Shown: one piece after another, positions 22,474 through 30,944 of the stretch
How positions within the stretch are numbered: position 1 is the stretch's first letter
How the letters are laid out: every line of letters begins with the position of its first letter
Source: Cryobacterium melibiosiphilum
GTDB taxonomy: Bacteria > Actinomycetota > Actinomycetes > Actinomycetales > Microbacteriaceae
Direction of reading: 5' to 3'
Length of the DNA stretch: 44,868 nucleotides
Assembly (NCBI RefSeq): GCF_003602235.1
Contig: NZ_QZVS01000062.1
Span: 1 to 44,868 of the forward strand
Notes under the pieces: model-generated
What the model was told of the DNA's origin: nothing
Seen by the model: only the letters and a program-made list of their open reading frames with translations
Database searches by the model: none
Translations under genes and position numbers: made by a program

Positions 22474-22788
22474 TTGCACCTCCCTCTCTGGACCGCGTTC
22501 AGCGGAGTCCCCTCTACGGTAGATGTCCCCGACATCACCCCGGACTGGAACGCCCCCTTCATCTCCGGCCTGACCAACATCGGCTCCTTCATCCTGGCGG
22601 GGGCGCTCATCTTCGTCCTGATCATGCTGATCATCGCCTTCGTCGGGGTTATCTCCAAAGGCGGCGGTTCCGAACGCTTCCAGTCCTGGTCCGGCGAATG
22701 GATCCTGAAGATCCTCGCCGTCGCGGCCGGCCTCGGCGCGGTCAACGCGATCTTCGCCTTCGCCGTCGGTTTCGACTTCGGTTTCTAA
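22474..22788 (+). CDS. Small two-helix membrane protein (VirB2/TrbC-like candidate)
   Basis: 104 residues from TTG 22474, which has AAAGG six bases upstream; the frame upstream lacks homology and overlaps the M23 gene. Two hydrophobic segments (about residues 35-60, LAGALIFVLIMLIIAFVGVI, and 80-100, KILAVAAGLGAVNAIFAFAV) separated by a short polar loop give the hairpin topology of type IV pilin-like subunits, and it lies directly before the TrbL-like gene. No processed signal peptide is obvious. The assignment is from topology and location. Confidence 0.6.
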   Translation: MHLPLWTAFSGVPSTVDVPDITPDWNAPFISGLTNIGSFILAGALIFVLIMLIIAFVGVISKGGGSERFQSWSGEWILKILAVAAGLGAVNAIFAFAVGFDFGF

Positions 22789-22789
22789 G

Positions 22790-24205
22790 ATGCGCTGGCT
22801 CCTCGGCGTTGCCGCCATCCTCGTGCTCACCGCAACGCTGGGCGGAGTCGGTGCGACCGCCGCTCAGGCAAACACACCCCTTCCCGCAACGGCGGCTTCG
22901 GCCGGGGCAATCGAGGACGAGCCGTGGAGCGCACCCGCATTCCCCCTCGAATGCACCGGCAGCGCCGCACGCATTTCCTGCACCCCGGAAGACGTCTACG
23001 ACCGCACACCCGAACGCTGTTTCAAAGGAGTGAAATACAGCGGCACCACGGTGACTGTGTGCACACGGTCCGAGGACAATGTTGGAGCCCTCACGGACAC
23101 AGGCGGTAAGGAGCTAAAGCTGGAGTATGGCTGCGGCGCGATCGACGCGATATGCACCGTCACGGAATCCATGGCCCGCGGAATCGCCTCCGTGATCACC
23201 GGTGGTACCGCGTGGGTGATCGAAAACACATCGTTCAATACGGACTCATACTTGTGGACGGCGGCCATCAGTGAATGGGCGTGGTGGAGCTGGGTAGTCC
23301 TGATTGTCATCCTGATCGCCGGCGTCGTGGCCATCACCACGGCACTGTGGTCGCGCGATAGCGGCGAACTCACGGCGGCCACCATCCGGTTCTTCCTGGC
23401 CGTTCCGCTCTCCGCGGGCTCGCTGTGGCTGGTGGGTAACATCGTGAACGTGGTCGATCAGCTCGTCGACCCCCTGCTCGCGCGCGGTGGCAACGGAGAA
23501 GGTCTCTACCGGACAGTGGAGAACATTATCTTCGGCGGCGGCCTCGGGAACATTTGGTTGGCCCAGGCCGTGCTGACATTGCTCGTGATTGGCGTGGTGG
23601 TGCTGGTCTTCGTGTTCAGCTTCCGCAACCTCGCCCTCGCCGCGCTGGTCGCGCTCGGCCCGGTCGCATTCATGCTGTTTCCGATGAAAATCGGTGTGCA
23701 GTGGGTGGTGCGCTGGTTTTCCGCGGTGATCGCACTCATCCTGACCACCCCGCTCACCCTCGGATTTCTGATGCTTGTGCTCCGCGGTTTCGCCGAGGTC
23801 GACAGCATGTGGAGTATCCAAGCCATCCCGCTGGCTCTCGGAATGATCATGATCGCTTTCGCGCCGATCGCCGTGTTTGGCCTGTTCTCCTTCATCGGTG
23901 CGGGAGCGACCTCCGCGATCGACAACATCGCCTCTCGGGGTGGAGCCACGGCCAAGCAGAGTGGTGGTCGCGCGGCCAAGAGCCTGAGCTCCGCCGTCGC
24001 CAGCCGCACTGCCGCGGTACGCAGGCGTGCTCCCTCGGCACCGGGCGGGAGCGGTCCAACTCCGCGCACGTCGCCAGGACAGAGCCCATCCGCGACCAAA
24101 CCGACGCCCTCAGCCAGTAAGCCCACCGGGCAACCGGCCGCGTCGTCCGGACCGTCTCCGACGCCGGCACCCTCCAAGTCCGCTGCACCGTCTTCCGCCC
24201 GATAG
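22790..24205 (+). CDS. TrbL/VirB6-like polytopic channel protein
   Basis: 471 residues from ATG 22790, one base after the previous stop. A signal peptide (LLGVAAILVLTATLGG, cut after AQA) is followed by an external cysteine-containing domain (about 28-150) and five to six membrane helices between about 165 and 370, with the conserved FRNLALAALVALGPVAFMLFP segment typical of TrbL. The C-terminal 100 residues are a disordered Ser/Pro/Ala/Thr-rich cytoplasmic tail. VirB6/TrbL proteins form the inner-membrane channel. It is followed after 17 bases by the SCO6880-like gene. Confidence 0.82.
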   Translation: MRWLLGVAAILVLTATLGGVGATAAQANTPLPATAASAGAIEDEPWSAPAFPLECTGSAARISCTPEDVYDRTPERCFKGVKYSGTTVTVCTRSEDNVGALTDTGGKELKLEYGCGAIDAICTVTESMARGIASVITGGTAWVIENTSFNTDSYLWTAAISEWAWWSWVVLIVILIAGVVAITTALWSRDSGELTAATIRFFLAVPLSAGSLWLVGNIVNVVDQLVDPLLARGGNGEGLYRTVENIIFGGGLGNIWLAQAVLTLLVIGVVVLVFVFSFRNLALAALVALGPVAFMLFPMKIGVQWVVRWFSAVIALILTTPLTLGFLMLVLRGFAEVDSMWSIQAIPLALGMIMIAFAPIAVFGLFSFIGAGATSAIDNIASRGGATAKQSGGRAAKSLSSAVASRTAAVRRRAPSAPGGSGPTPRTSPGQSPSATKPTPSASKPTGQPAASSGPSPTPAPSKSAAPSSAR

Positions 24206-24222
24206 GCACGAAAGGATCTCGC

Positions 24223-25719
24223 ATGAGCACCCCTTCCTCGACGACTGATCGCCCCATCCGCTTGGCCCGAAAAAACACCCAGGGCATCATCGCCGGCCTG
24301 GACATGTGGAACCTCGTCACCCTCGCGGCGGCGGCGGGAATCGCAATCGTCTCGATCAACCGGTGGGGATTCCCTGCTTTCTTCGTCTCGATGCCGATCT
24401 GGTTGACCCTGGCCATCGCGGGCCTGGCCCAGTATCACGGGGTCGCGTTCCCACGCATTGCCGCGCAGTGGGTCTCCCTGCATGTGCGCCGGGTGCTCGG
24501 CGGCACGACGACCCGGTTCCGTCCCGAACGCCCGCAGATCGCCGGCACCCTGAACCTGCCCGGTCGGCTCGCGAGCATCCAGGTGTGGGATGCGGACGGG
24601 CAGGCCGTTGCGTACAACCCGTTCTCCAAGACGATCTCGATCACCGCGGAGCTTGAGGTGCAGGGGTTCCTGATGCTCGAAATGCCCGAACGCAACGAGC
24701 TCGCCCGGAACTGGGGCCAGGTGCTGGCCGGGTTCACCCAGCGCGACGGCATCACCCGCGTCTCACTGCAGGAACGCACGGTTCCCACCACGATCCTGCC
24801 GGCCCGCCAGTTCTACGCCGAGACCGTCACCCGTCGCGGTCTAGACCCCGAGTCGGCGGTCGCCCGTAACTACGACGATGTCCTCGACCAGTCCGAATCC
24901 TTCGCGGTCTCGCACAAGAACTACGTCACCCTGACCTTCGATCTGGTCAAGCTGCAAGGCCAGATCAAGAACCTCGGCGGCGGCAAGTCGGGCATCCTCG
25001 CGCTGGCCCGCATCGAGACCGCCAACGTGACGGACGCCCTCCGCTCGGCCCGGTTCGACGTGCGTAAGTGGCTTAGCGTGCGCGAGTGGGCGGCGCTGGG
25101 ACGCACCGCGTTTGACCCCGAATACCTTTCCGCCACGCAAAGCCGGCTGCAGGACGATGCCGGCGTCGACCTGGCGGCGATCGGGCCGATGGCCCTCGAC
25201 GAACCCGCCGGGAAGAACGGCATCGTTCGCTCCGATTCCGGATGGCACTCCACCATGTGGATCCATGAATGGCCGCGTACCGAAACCCACGTCGGGTTCA
25301 TCGAACCGTTGGTCTTCGCCCGGCATCCGAACTCCGGCGAGGCCGTCACCCACATCTTTTCCCTGGTCCTCACCCCGGTGAAGACCCGTTCCGCGCTCAA
25401 GCGCATCGACGATGAAAAACGCACCTGGCGCACTAACCAACGGGTGAAGGCCAAACGCAACCAGCAAGACAGTGCGGCTGACAATGCCGACTGGGATGCC
25501 CTGATCGATCAGGAACAGAGCATCGTCGCGGGTGAGGGCGAGTACCGGTATGGTGCCTACCTGACCGTGTCGGCAACCAGCGAGGAGAGGCTGAACTCGT
25601 CTCTCGCTGGCATGCGCAACGCGCTCACCCGCGCGGGCATGGAACCGCAGATTCTGTATTGCCAGCAGGCCGAAGCGCTCATGGTCAGTGCTCTCCCGCT
25701 CGGACAGGGGATGAAGTAA
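24223..25719 (+). CDS. SCO6880-like conjugation protein (VirB3/VirB4 N-terminal-like)
   Basis: 498 residues from ATG 24223 (GAAAGGA upstream). Two membrane helices at about 30-50 and 52-72 (WNLVTLAAAAGIAIVSI; FFVSMPIWLTLAIAGLA) resemble the PrgI/VirB3 part, and the remainder resembles the ATP-free N-terminal domain of VirB4. Typical are TLNLPGRLASIQVWDADGQA, the SFAVSHKNYVTLTFDLVKLQ segment and the C-terminal ATSEERLNSSLAGMRNALTR. SCO6880-family proteins occur only in actinobacterial conjugation loci next to the VirB4 ATPase, as here: the stop overlaps the ATPase start (TAATG). It probably docks that ATPase at the membrane. Confidence 0.85.
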   Translation: MSTPSSTTDRPIRLARKNTQGIIAGLDMWNLVTLAAAAGIAIVSINRWGFPAFFVSMPIWLTLAIAGLAQYHGVAFPRIAAQWVSLHVRRVLGGTTTRFRPERPQIAGTLNLPGRLASIQVWDADGQAVAYNPFSKTISITAELEVQGFLMLEMPERNELARNWGQVLAGFTQRDGITRVSLQERTVPTTILPARQFYAETVTRRGLDPESAVARNYDDVLDQSESFAVSHKNYVTLTFDLVKLQGQIKNLGGGKSGILALARIETANVTDALRSARFDVRKWLSVREWAALGRTAFDPEYLSATQSRLQDDAGVDLAAIGPMALDEPAGKNGIVRSDSGWHSTMWIHEWPRTETHVGFIEPLVFARHPNSGEAVTHIFSLVLTPVKTRSALKRIDDEKRTWRTNQRVKAKRNQQDSAADNADWDALIDQEQSIVAGEGEYRYGAYLTVSATSEERLNSSLAGMRNALTRAGMEPQILYCQQAEALMVSALPLGQGMK

Positions 25720-27332
25720 TGGCCCGTCAAGTCTTTAACGTCACCCCGCCCGGGAACCTGACCCGTCGCCAGCGCAAGGAGCTGCGTCAGCGGGTCGCCC
25801 GGCTCCGGCAAGCCCAAGACGGGCAGGACACCGCTGACCGGGATGCCCGCTTCCCCGCGGCCGCCGCCGGGCCGCTCGGCCCGGGCATCTCCACCGGCGA
25901 ATACTGGAACTGGATGCAACTGGCCCAGCCGCCACACCAAGCCACAAGCCATAACCTCGCCGGCATCTATCCGTTCGTCGCCGACGACGGCCTCGGGCAT
26001 GAAGGTCCCTTGCTCGGCGTCGATCTGAACGCCGACGTACTGTGGCATTTCTCACCCTGGGATCTGTACATGAACACCACCGCGAAAGCGGCCCTGTCGA
26101 CGAACATTCTCGTCATTGGCGCGTACCGTTCCGGCAAATCCGGCACGATCAAGCAGCTGTGCACCCGCTCTCTCGCGTTCGGCCACCAGGTGGTGGTCCC
26201 CTCAGATTCCAAAGGGGAGTGGGTGATCGTGGCCGAAGCCGTCGGCGGCCAGGTCATCGCGATCGGCGGAGAGAACACCACCGCACGGTTGAACCCGCTC
26301 GATCGAGGTCCTCGCCAGACGGGGGTGTCCGACGACGTCGACGAGATCATGGTCCGCGACCGCCGCCGGGCGACCCTCACCAGCGTCATTGAGGCCACCA
26401 TCCAGGGGCAAGCGAAACTGTCCCCGATGGAACACACCTCCATCAACTGGGCCCTCGAGCACGCGATCACCGTCACCCACGACCGGCCCACCATCACCCA
26501 CGTGTGGCAGGCGCTGGTATCCCCAGACCAGAGCGCCTCCGGCTACCGGCCGGAGATGGCCAGCAACGGCGAACGAGCCCGACATGTTCTGGAACGGTTC
26601 GTCGCCGGCGACTTGCAGGGTTTGTTCGAAGGGGAGAGCACGGTCGCGTTCGACCCGGATGCGCCGATGGTCGTCGTGGACACCTCGGCGTTGTTTGACC
26701 GCAGCGAGTTGGCAGCACAACTCACCCAGATCTGCACGTCCTCCTGGATTCAGGCCGTCATCTCGGACCGCTCCGCCAAACGCACCCGCTACCTCGTCCG
26801 CGAGGAAGGATGGCGCGACATGGCCACGGAACAGGCTCTGCGCACCTACCAGCAGTGGCTGAAACTGTCCCGGCACTACGGGGTGTCCAACATCGTCATC
26901 CTGCACAAGATGAGCGACTTCGACGCCGTCGGAGAAGAGGGTTCCAAGGAACGCACCCTCGCGTATTCGATCGCCGGGGACATGGAAAACAAGTTCATCT
27001 TCCGTCAGAACACCCAGGAAGAGCACAACCTCACCGCAAGGCTCAAGCTCTCGACCGCACACGCCCGTCTCGCGCTCACGCTGCAGTCGGGCGTGTTCCT
27101 CGCCTACGTCGGCCGGTTCTCCTACATCGTCGACGCCTTCGCCACCTCGACCCAGTGGGAGCGCGACCTCTTCAGCACCGACGAAGCCGTCGAGGCCGGC
27201 TCCGCGATGGACCAGCCGGCCCCCACCCTCGTCCCGGATAGCGACGGGCCCCTTTTCGATGAATCGGCGCTGAACAGGCTCTGGCCCACCGGCGACCACC
27301 AGTTGGTACAACAGATAGGACACCGCGAATGA
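25719..27332 (+). CDS. VirB4-like conjugation ATPase
   Basis: 537 residues from ATG 25719. Walker A GAYRSGKSGTIKQL lies at about residue 132. The segment VVDTSALFDRSELAAQLTQICTS and the acidic YLVREEGWRDMATEQALR (about 355, in the place of Walker B) are followed by the arginine/glutamine-rich motif KFIFRQNTQEEHNLTA. The family uses ATP to assemble the channel or extract subunits. The acidic position reads REEGW rather than the usual DEAW, which still keeps a glutamate. It overlaps the next gene by four bases (ATGA). Together with the SCO6880-like protein it seems to form a split VirB4. Confidence 0.85.
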   Translation: MARQVFNVTPPGNLTRRQRKELRQRVARLRQAQDGQDTADRDARFPAAAAGPLGPGISTGEYWNWMQLAQPPHQATSHNLAGIYPFVADDGLGHEGPLLGVDLNADVLWHFSPWDLYMNTTAKAALSTNILVIGAYRSGKSGTIKQLCTRSLAFGHQVVVPSDSKGEWVIVAEAVGGQVIAIGGENTTARLNPLDRGPRQTGVSDDVDEIMVRDRRRATLTSVIEATIQGQAKLSPMEHTSINWALEHAITVTHDRPTITHVWQALVSPDQSASGYRPEMASNGERARHVLERFVAGDLQGLFEGESTVAFDPDAPMVVVDTSALFDRSELAAQLTQICTSSWIQAVISDRSAKRTRYLVREEGWRDMATEQALRTYQQWLKLSRHYGVSNIVILHKMSDFDAVGEEGSKERTLAYSIAGDMENKFIFRQNTQEEHNLTARLKLSTAHARLALTLQSGVFLAYVGRFSYIVDAFATSTQWERDLFSTDEAVEAGSAMDQPAPTLVPDSDGPLFDESALNRLWPTGDHQLVQQIGHRE

Positions 27333-28702
27333 GCATCACCACCACCGTTCCTCTTCCCGAGGTGCGCGCCGTCGTCACCGACACGACCGTGGAGCTGAAC
27401 GTTCTCGGCAACGCCGAGACACTCACCGCGTCGACCTCCGCCGAGCTGCGCACCAAGATCATGAGCCGCGTCGTGAAACTCGCCAGCGGCCTCGGCACCG
27501 ACGTGCGCCTTGAGGTGCACGACCACACCGGCCAGTGGCGTCTCGTGGCGAGCCCCGACGGCCATCTCCGCGAAGACGAAGCGCTTCCGCCGGCGGAAGA
27601 GGAACCTGCACCGGTCGCCCAAAAGATCCAGCCGCCCTCCCTCCCGGCGGCGCAGCTGTCCGCCCACATCTCCGAGCCGACAGCAGCTGCGGCTGCGGCC
27701 GTTTCGCCTCTCCATGACGCTTCTACCGCGGACCCGAGTGAGACCGCGGAAGTCTCGGGGGACGAGTTGCCGACCCGCAAGGCGGCACGCGCATCCTTCA
27801 TCATCGATGAGAGTCGCGAGCCGGCGGCGACGAACGGCTGGCGTGGGTTGCTTGCCCGCACGACCGGGCTGCAGGTCCCGGCATCCGTTCTGGAACGCGA
27901 ACGCCGTAGGCACGTGCAGTCCGTCAGCCAGCATTGGCCCGGGCCGCGCAAGATCTCCGTGGTCAACGGTAAGGGCGGTGTCGGGAAGACGCTCACGACG
28001 GCCATGCTCACGGCGGTCTTCGCCCGGATCGGCGGTGCCGGTGTGCTGGCGTGGGACAACAACGACACCCGTGGAACCCTCGGGTGGCGCACCGAGAAGG
28101 GCCCCCACGACGCCACCGTGCAGGATCTCCTCCCGGACACCGTGAGGTTGCTGTCGCCCTCCGCGCAGATTTCCGATCTGGCACGGTTCGTGCACCACCA
28201 GACCAGCGACAAGTACGACGTGCTGCGCTCGAACCCTGAGCTGCTGGCGACAAAGCAGCGCATCACCCAGAACGACTTCGATGCTCTGCACGAGGTGGCC
28301 GCGAAGTATTTTCGTCTGGTGTTCTTCGACTCCGGCAACGATGAGTCCGCGCCTCGGTGGCTACGGATGATCGACCACACCGACCAGCTCGTCGTGGCGA
28401 CCACCGCCCTGGGGGAGTCCGCCGAATCCGGTGCGCTCCTGCTGGAGGCGCTGTCGGAGCGCGATGAGCATTCGGCCGCCTTGGCCCGCAATGCCGTCGT
28501 GGTCGTGCTGCAATCGGAACGCAACAGCACACTTGCCGATGCGAAACGGGTCGCCGACGGATTCACCGGGCTGGCCCGAATGGCGGTGACGATCCCGTTC
28601 GACCGGGCGTTACACGGGGGAGCGCTCCGGTACGACGCGGTGCGGCCATCGACGCGCGCCGCATGGCTTCGCGCCGGCGCGGCCGTCGCCGACGGGCTCT
28701 AA
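27329..28702 (+). CDS. ParA/MinD-like ATPase within the transfer operon
   Basis: 457 residues. The first 200 are a variable, Ala/Pro/Glu-rich region with an N-terminal beta-rich part of roughly 75 residues. The deviant Walker A VVNGKGGVGKTLTTA lies at about residue 212, followed by VLAWDNNDTRGTLGWR and FRLVFFDSGNDESAPRW, which match the switch and Walker B strands of ParA/MinD ATPases. The layout resembles the SCO-type chromosome-partition-like ATPases associated with secretion systems, not plasmid ParA with an RHH partner (that is at 1281-1934). It may position the secretion machine or mating site at the cell pole. ATG overlaps the VirB4 stop, so it is co-translated. Confidence 0.8.
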   Translation: MSITTTVPLPEVRAVVTDTTVELNVLGNAETLTASTSAELRTKIMSRVVKLASGLGTDVRLEVHDHTGQWRLVASPDGHLREDEALPPAEEEPAPVAQKIQPPSLPAAQLSAHISEPTAAAAAAVSPLHDASTADPSETAEVSGDELPTRKAARASFIIDESREPAATNGWRGLLARTTGLQVPASVLERERRRHVQSVSQHWPGPRKISVVNGKGGVGKTLTTAMLTAVFARIGGAGVLAWDNNDTRGTLGWRTEKGPHDATVQDLLPDTVRLLSPSAQISDLARFVHHQTSDKYDVLRSNPELLATKQRITQNDFDALHEVAAKYFRLVFFDSGNDESAPRWLRMIDHTDQLVVATTALGESAESGALLLEALSERDEHSAALARNAVVVVLQSERNSTLADAKRVADGFTGLARMAVTIPFDRALHGGALRYDAVRPSTRAAWLRAGAAVADGL

Positions 28703-28704
28703 AG

Positions 28705-30423
28705 ATGGCCCGCTCCGTCCAGCAGAACCAGCCGCCGTGGCCGTTGCTCGGCATCATCCTGGCGATGGTCCTCATCGTGCACCTCGCTTTTCTCAGCGCG
28801 GGAACCGGGATCGGAGCCCTGCGCCTCGACCAGACCCTGCAGGCCTTGGTCATGACCACGACCGGAAACGACGATGGCTTCCGTCAGCGCGGGCTGACCG
28901 CGCCCGACCTGAAGCTGCTCGGCATCTGGGTGGGCGCCTGGACGGTAATCATCGGCGTAGTTCTCGGCGGCTCCTTCATCCTGTGGGACCGCCGGAAGAC
29001 CGTTCAGAAGGCCGAGCTCTCGACCGGCGCCGAGCTGCGCAAGCGCGTCACCGGTCACGGCGTTCCCGAGGTCGCCCCGTTCGCGCACCTCGACGAGAGG
29101 CCCGTGACGATCCGCGAGGAAGACACGTCCTGCACGATCGCCCCTCCGCGCGCCGGCAAGAGCGCGTACCTCGCGACCGGGCGCATCGTCGACGCGGCCG
29201 GTGCGGTCGTGGCTACCTCGACGAAGGCGGATGTCTTCCGGGTCACCGTGAAGAAGCGCAGCGAGCTTGGGCGTGTGTTCGTGTTTGACTTCGACGGAAT
29301 CACCCGCTGGCCCGACAAGGCTCGCTGGGATATGGTCGCGGGCTGCGATCGCCCCGATGCCGCTCAGTCCCGGGCAGCCGCGATCGTCAACGCCCGGCCC
29401 GCCGGATCCGCTGGGATGAAGGACTCCGCTCACTTCGTCGAAGGGGTGAAGATCATCCTCCGGTCACTCCTGCACGCCGCCGCACTGATCCCTGGCGGAG
29501 ACATGCGCGACGTCGTGCGGTGGGCACAGGATTTCAACGATCACGAACCCTCCGCGATTCTCCGCGACCTCTCGCCCAACGGGGCAATCTGGGCCCGCGA
29601 ACTAGATCAGTGGTGCCGAGAAGATGCCCCCGAAACCATCGGCAACACCAAAACCACCCTCTCGCGCATCACCGCATCGTTGACGGATGCCCGCGTCCTC
29701 GATCTGCTCTGCCCGGCCCGTCCCACGGACGACGGCGACGACACGGAGCCCGCGGCCTCGTTCCGGGCGCAGGACTTCGTGCTCTCCACCGACACCGTCT
29801 ACTGCCTGGTCGATGATTCCCGCGAATCCTCGACCGCGCCGATCATCACCGCGCTGGTCTCCGCGATCATCGAGGAGGCCAAGACCGTGTCCCAGCACAC
29901 AACAAGCGGCCGTCTGCCCACGACCATGACCCTCGTGCTCGATGAGGTCGCCAACGTGTCGCCGTTGCCGCAGCTACCGAACCTGATGAGCGACGGCGGC
30001 GGCCGCGGCCTGCACACCTGGATCTTCGCCCAGTCGATGTCCCAGCTCGTCGGCAAGTGGGGCCCCGAAGCGGCCACCACGATCTTCGAGTCATCGGCCG
30101 CGAAAATCATCTTCGGAGGCCTCGCCGACGAGTCATTCCTGGAGAAAATCTCCCGGCTGATCGGCACCCACCACACCACCCAAACCAGCACATCCGTGCA
30201 GCGCGGCACCGGGCGGGATACGTCTTCCACATCTACCAGCGAACGTGAGGAACGACGGATGAAGGTGGAAGACATCCGCAAAATACCCGAGGGAAAAGCA
30301 CTCCTTCTATATAGGGAGAAGGAAGCCGTCGTGCAGCTCACCCCCTGGTGGACCCGCCCGGATGCCGACGAGCTGCGCGAGTCGCAGAACTGGTCGCTGC
30401 GCCTTGAGGGGATTACCGCATGA
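28705..30423 (+). CDS. TraG/VirD4-like type IV coupling protein
   Basis: 572 residues from ATG 28705, two bases after the previous stop. Two N-terminal membrane helices (about 12-32 and 72-92), Walker A IAPPRAGKSAYLATGRI at about residue 145, the VTVKKRSELGRVFVFDFDG segment, Walker B TLVLDEVANVSPLPQLPNLM at about 410 and the IFAQSMSQLVGKWG/IFGGLADESFL C-terminal motor segment are all typical of coupling ATPases. It brings the relaxase-DNA complex to the channel and pumps DNA. The C-terminal tail contains a Ser/Thr-rich linker before the final KIPEGKALLLYREKEAVV strand. It overlaps the DUF4913 gene by four bases. Confidence 0.93.
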   Translation: MARSVQQNQPPWPLLGIILAMVLIVHLAFLSAGTGIGALRLDQTLQALVMTTTGNDDGFRQRGLTAPDLKLLGIWVGAWTVIIGVVLGGSFILWDRRKTVQKAELSTGAELRKRVTGHGVPEVAPFAHLDERPVTIREEDTSCTIAPPRAGKSAYLATGRIVDAAGAVVATSTKADVFRVTVKKRSELGRVFVFDFDGITRWPDKARWDMVAGCDRPDAAQSRAAAIVNARPAGSAGMKDSAHFVEGVKIILRSLLHAAALIPGGDMRDVVRWAQDFNDHEPSAILRDLSPNGAIWARELDQWCREDAPETIGNTKTTLSRITASLTDARVLDLLCPARPTDDGDDTEPAASFRAQDFVLSTDTVYCLVDDSRESSTAPIITALVSAIIEEAKTVSQHTTSGRLPTTMTLVLDEVANVSPLPQLPNLMSDGGGRGLHTWIFAQSMSQLVGKWGPEAATTIFESSAAKIIFGGLADESFLEKISRLIGTHHTTQTSTSVQRGTGRDTSSTSTSEREERRMKVEDIRKIPEGKALLLYREKEAVVQLTPWWTRPDADELRESQNWSLRLEGITA

Positions 30424-30944
30424 GCGAGGATGAGCTCGACCCGATGAGCATCGAGGGTCTCGACGCCCGGTTGGTGAACGTCGAGACGATCCTGCCCGAC
30501 CTCTTCGACATGTACGAGCTCCGCGCCGCCGGTGGTCCCTACTATTGGGCGACGCTACCTCACGACCAAGCCGTGAAGCTCTGGGAGGAGCTCGGGAAGT
30601 TCGTGACCTGGCTCGATGGCCGGTATCTCACCAATCTGGCCGACCCCAGCTACAGGCTCCCGGCCTGCTGGTTTCGGCATCCAATCGCCGTCGAGGAGCT
30701 CACCGCCCTCATGGTCGCGCACCGCGCGGTCTACGACACCCGGTCGGCCAAGGCATCCTCAGCCCTGGTCGACTGGCACCAGCGCGCCCTCTGGCCCACC
30801 CTCGATTCCCTCAAGCTCCGCGCCGGCCTCGCCGGATGCCGCGACCGCAGCGAACACCGCGAACCCCATGCCGGGCCAGTGGCGTTCAGTGTGTCCGACG
30901 AGTACCGCCTCCAACTGTCACGCGGTAGTCGTGGGCTACTTTAA
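30420..30944 (+). CDS. DUF4913 protein, last gene of the transfer operon
   Basis: 174 residues, ATG overlapping the coupling-protein stop (ATGA). The conserved core WATLPHDQAVKLWEELGKFV, then ACWFRHPIAVEELTALM and DWHQRALWP is the DUF4913 signature, a soluble helical domain nearly always placed after the coupling ATPase in actinobacterial conjugation loci. Its function is unknown; a substrate adaptor role is plausible from position. Its stop is shared, base for base, with the end of the convergent OLD gene, so the two genes end with a four-base overlap. Confidence 0.8.
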   Translation: MSEDELDPMSIEGLDARLVNVETILPDLFDMYELRAAGGPYYWATLPHDQAVKLWEELGKFVTWLDGRYLTNLADPSYRLPACWFRHPIAVEELTALMVAHRAVYDTRSAKASSALVDWHQRALWPTLDSLKLRAGLAGCRDRSEHREPHAGPVAFSVSDEYRLQLSRGSRGLL

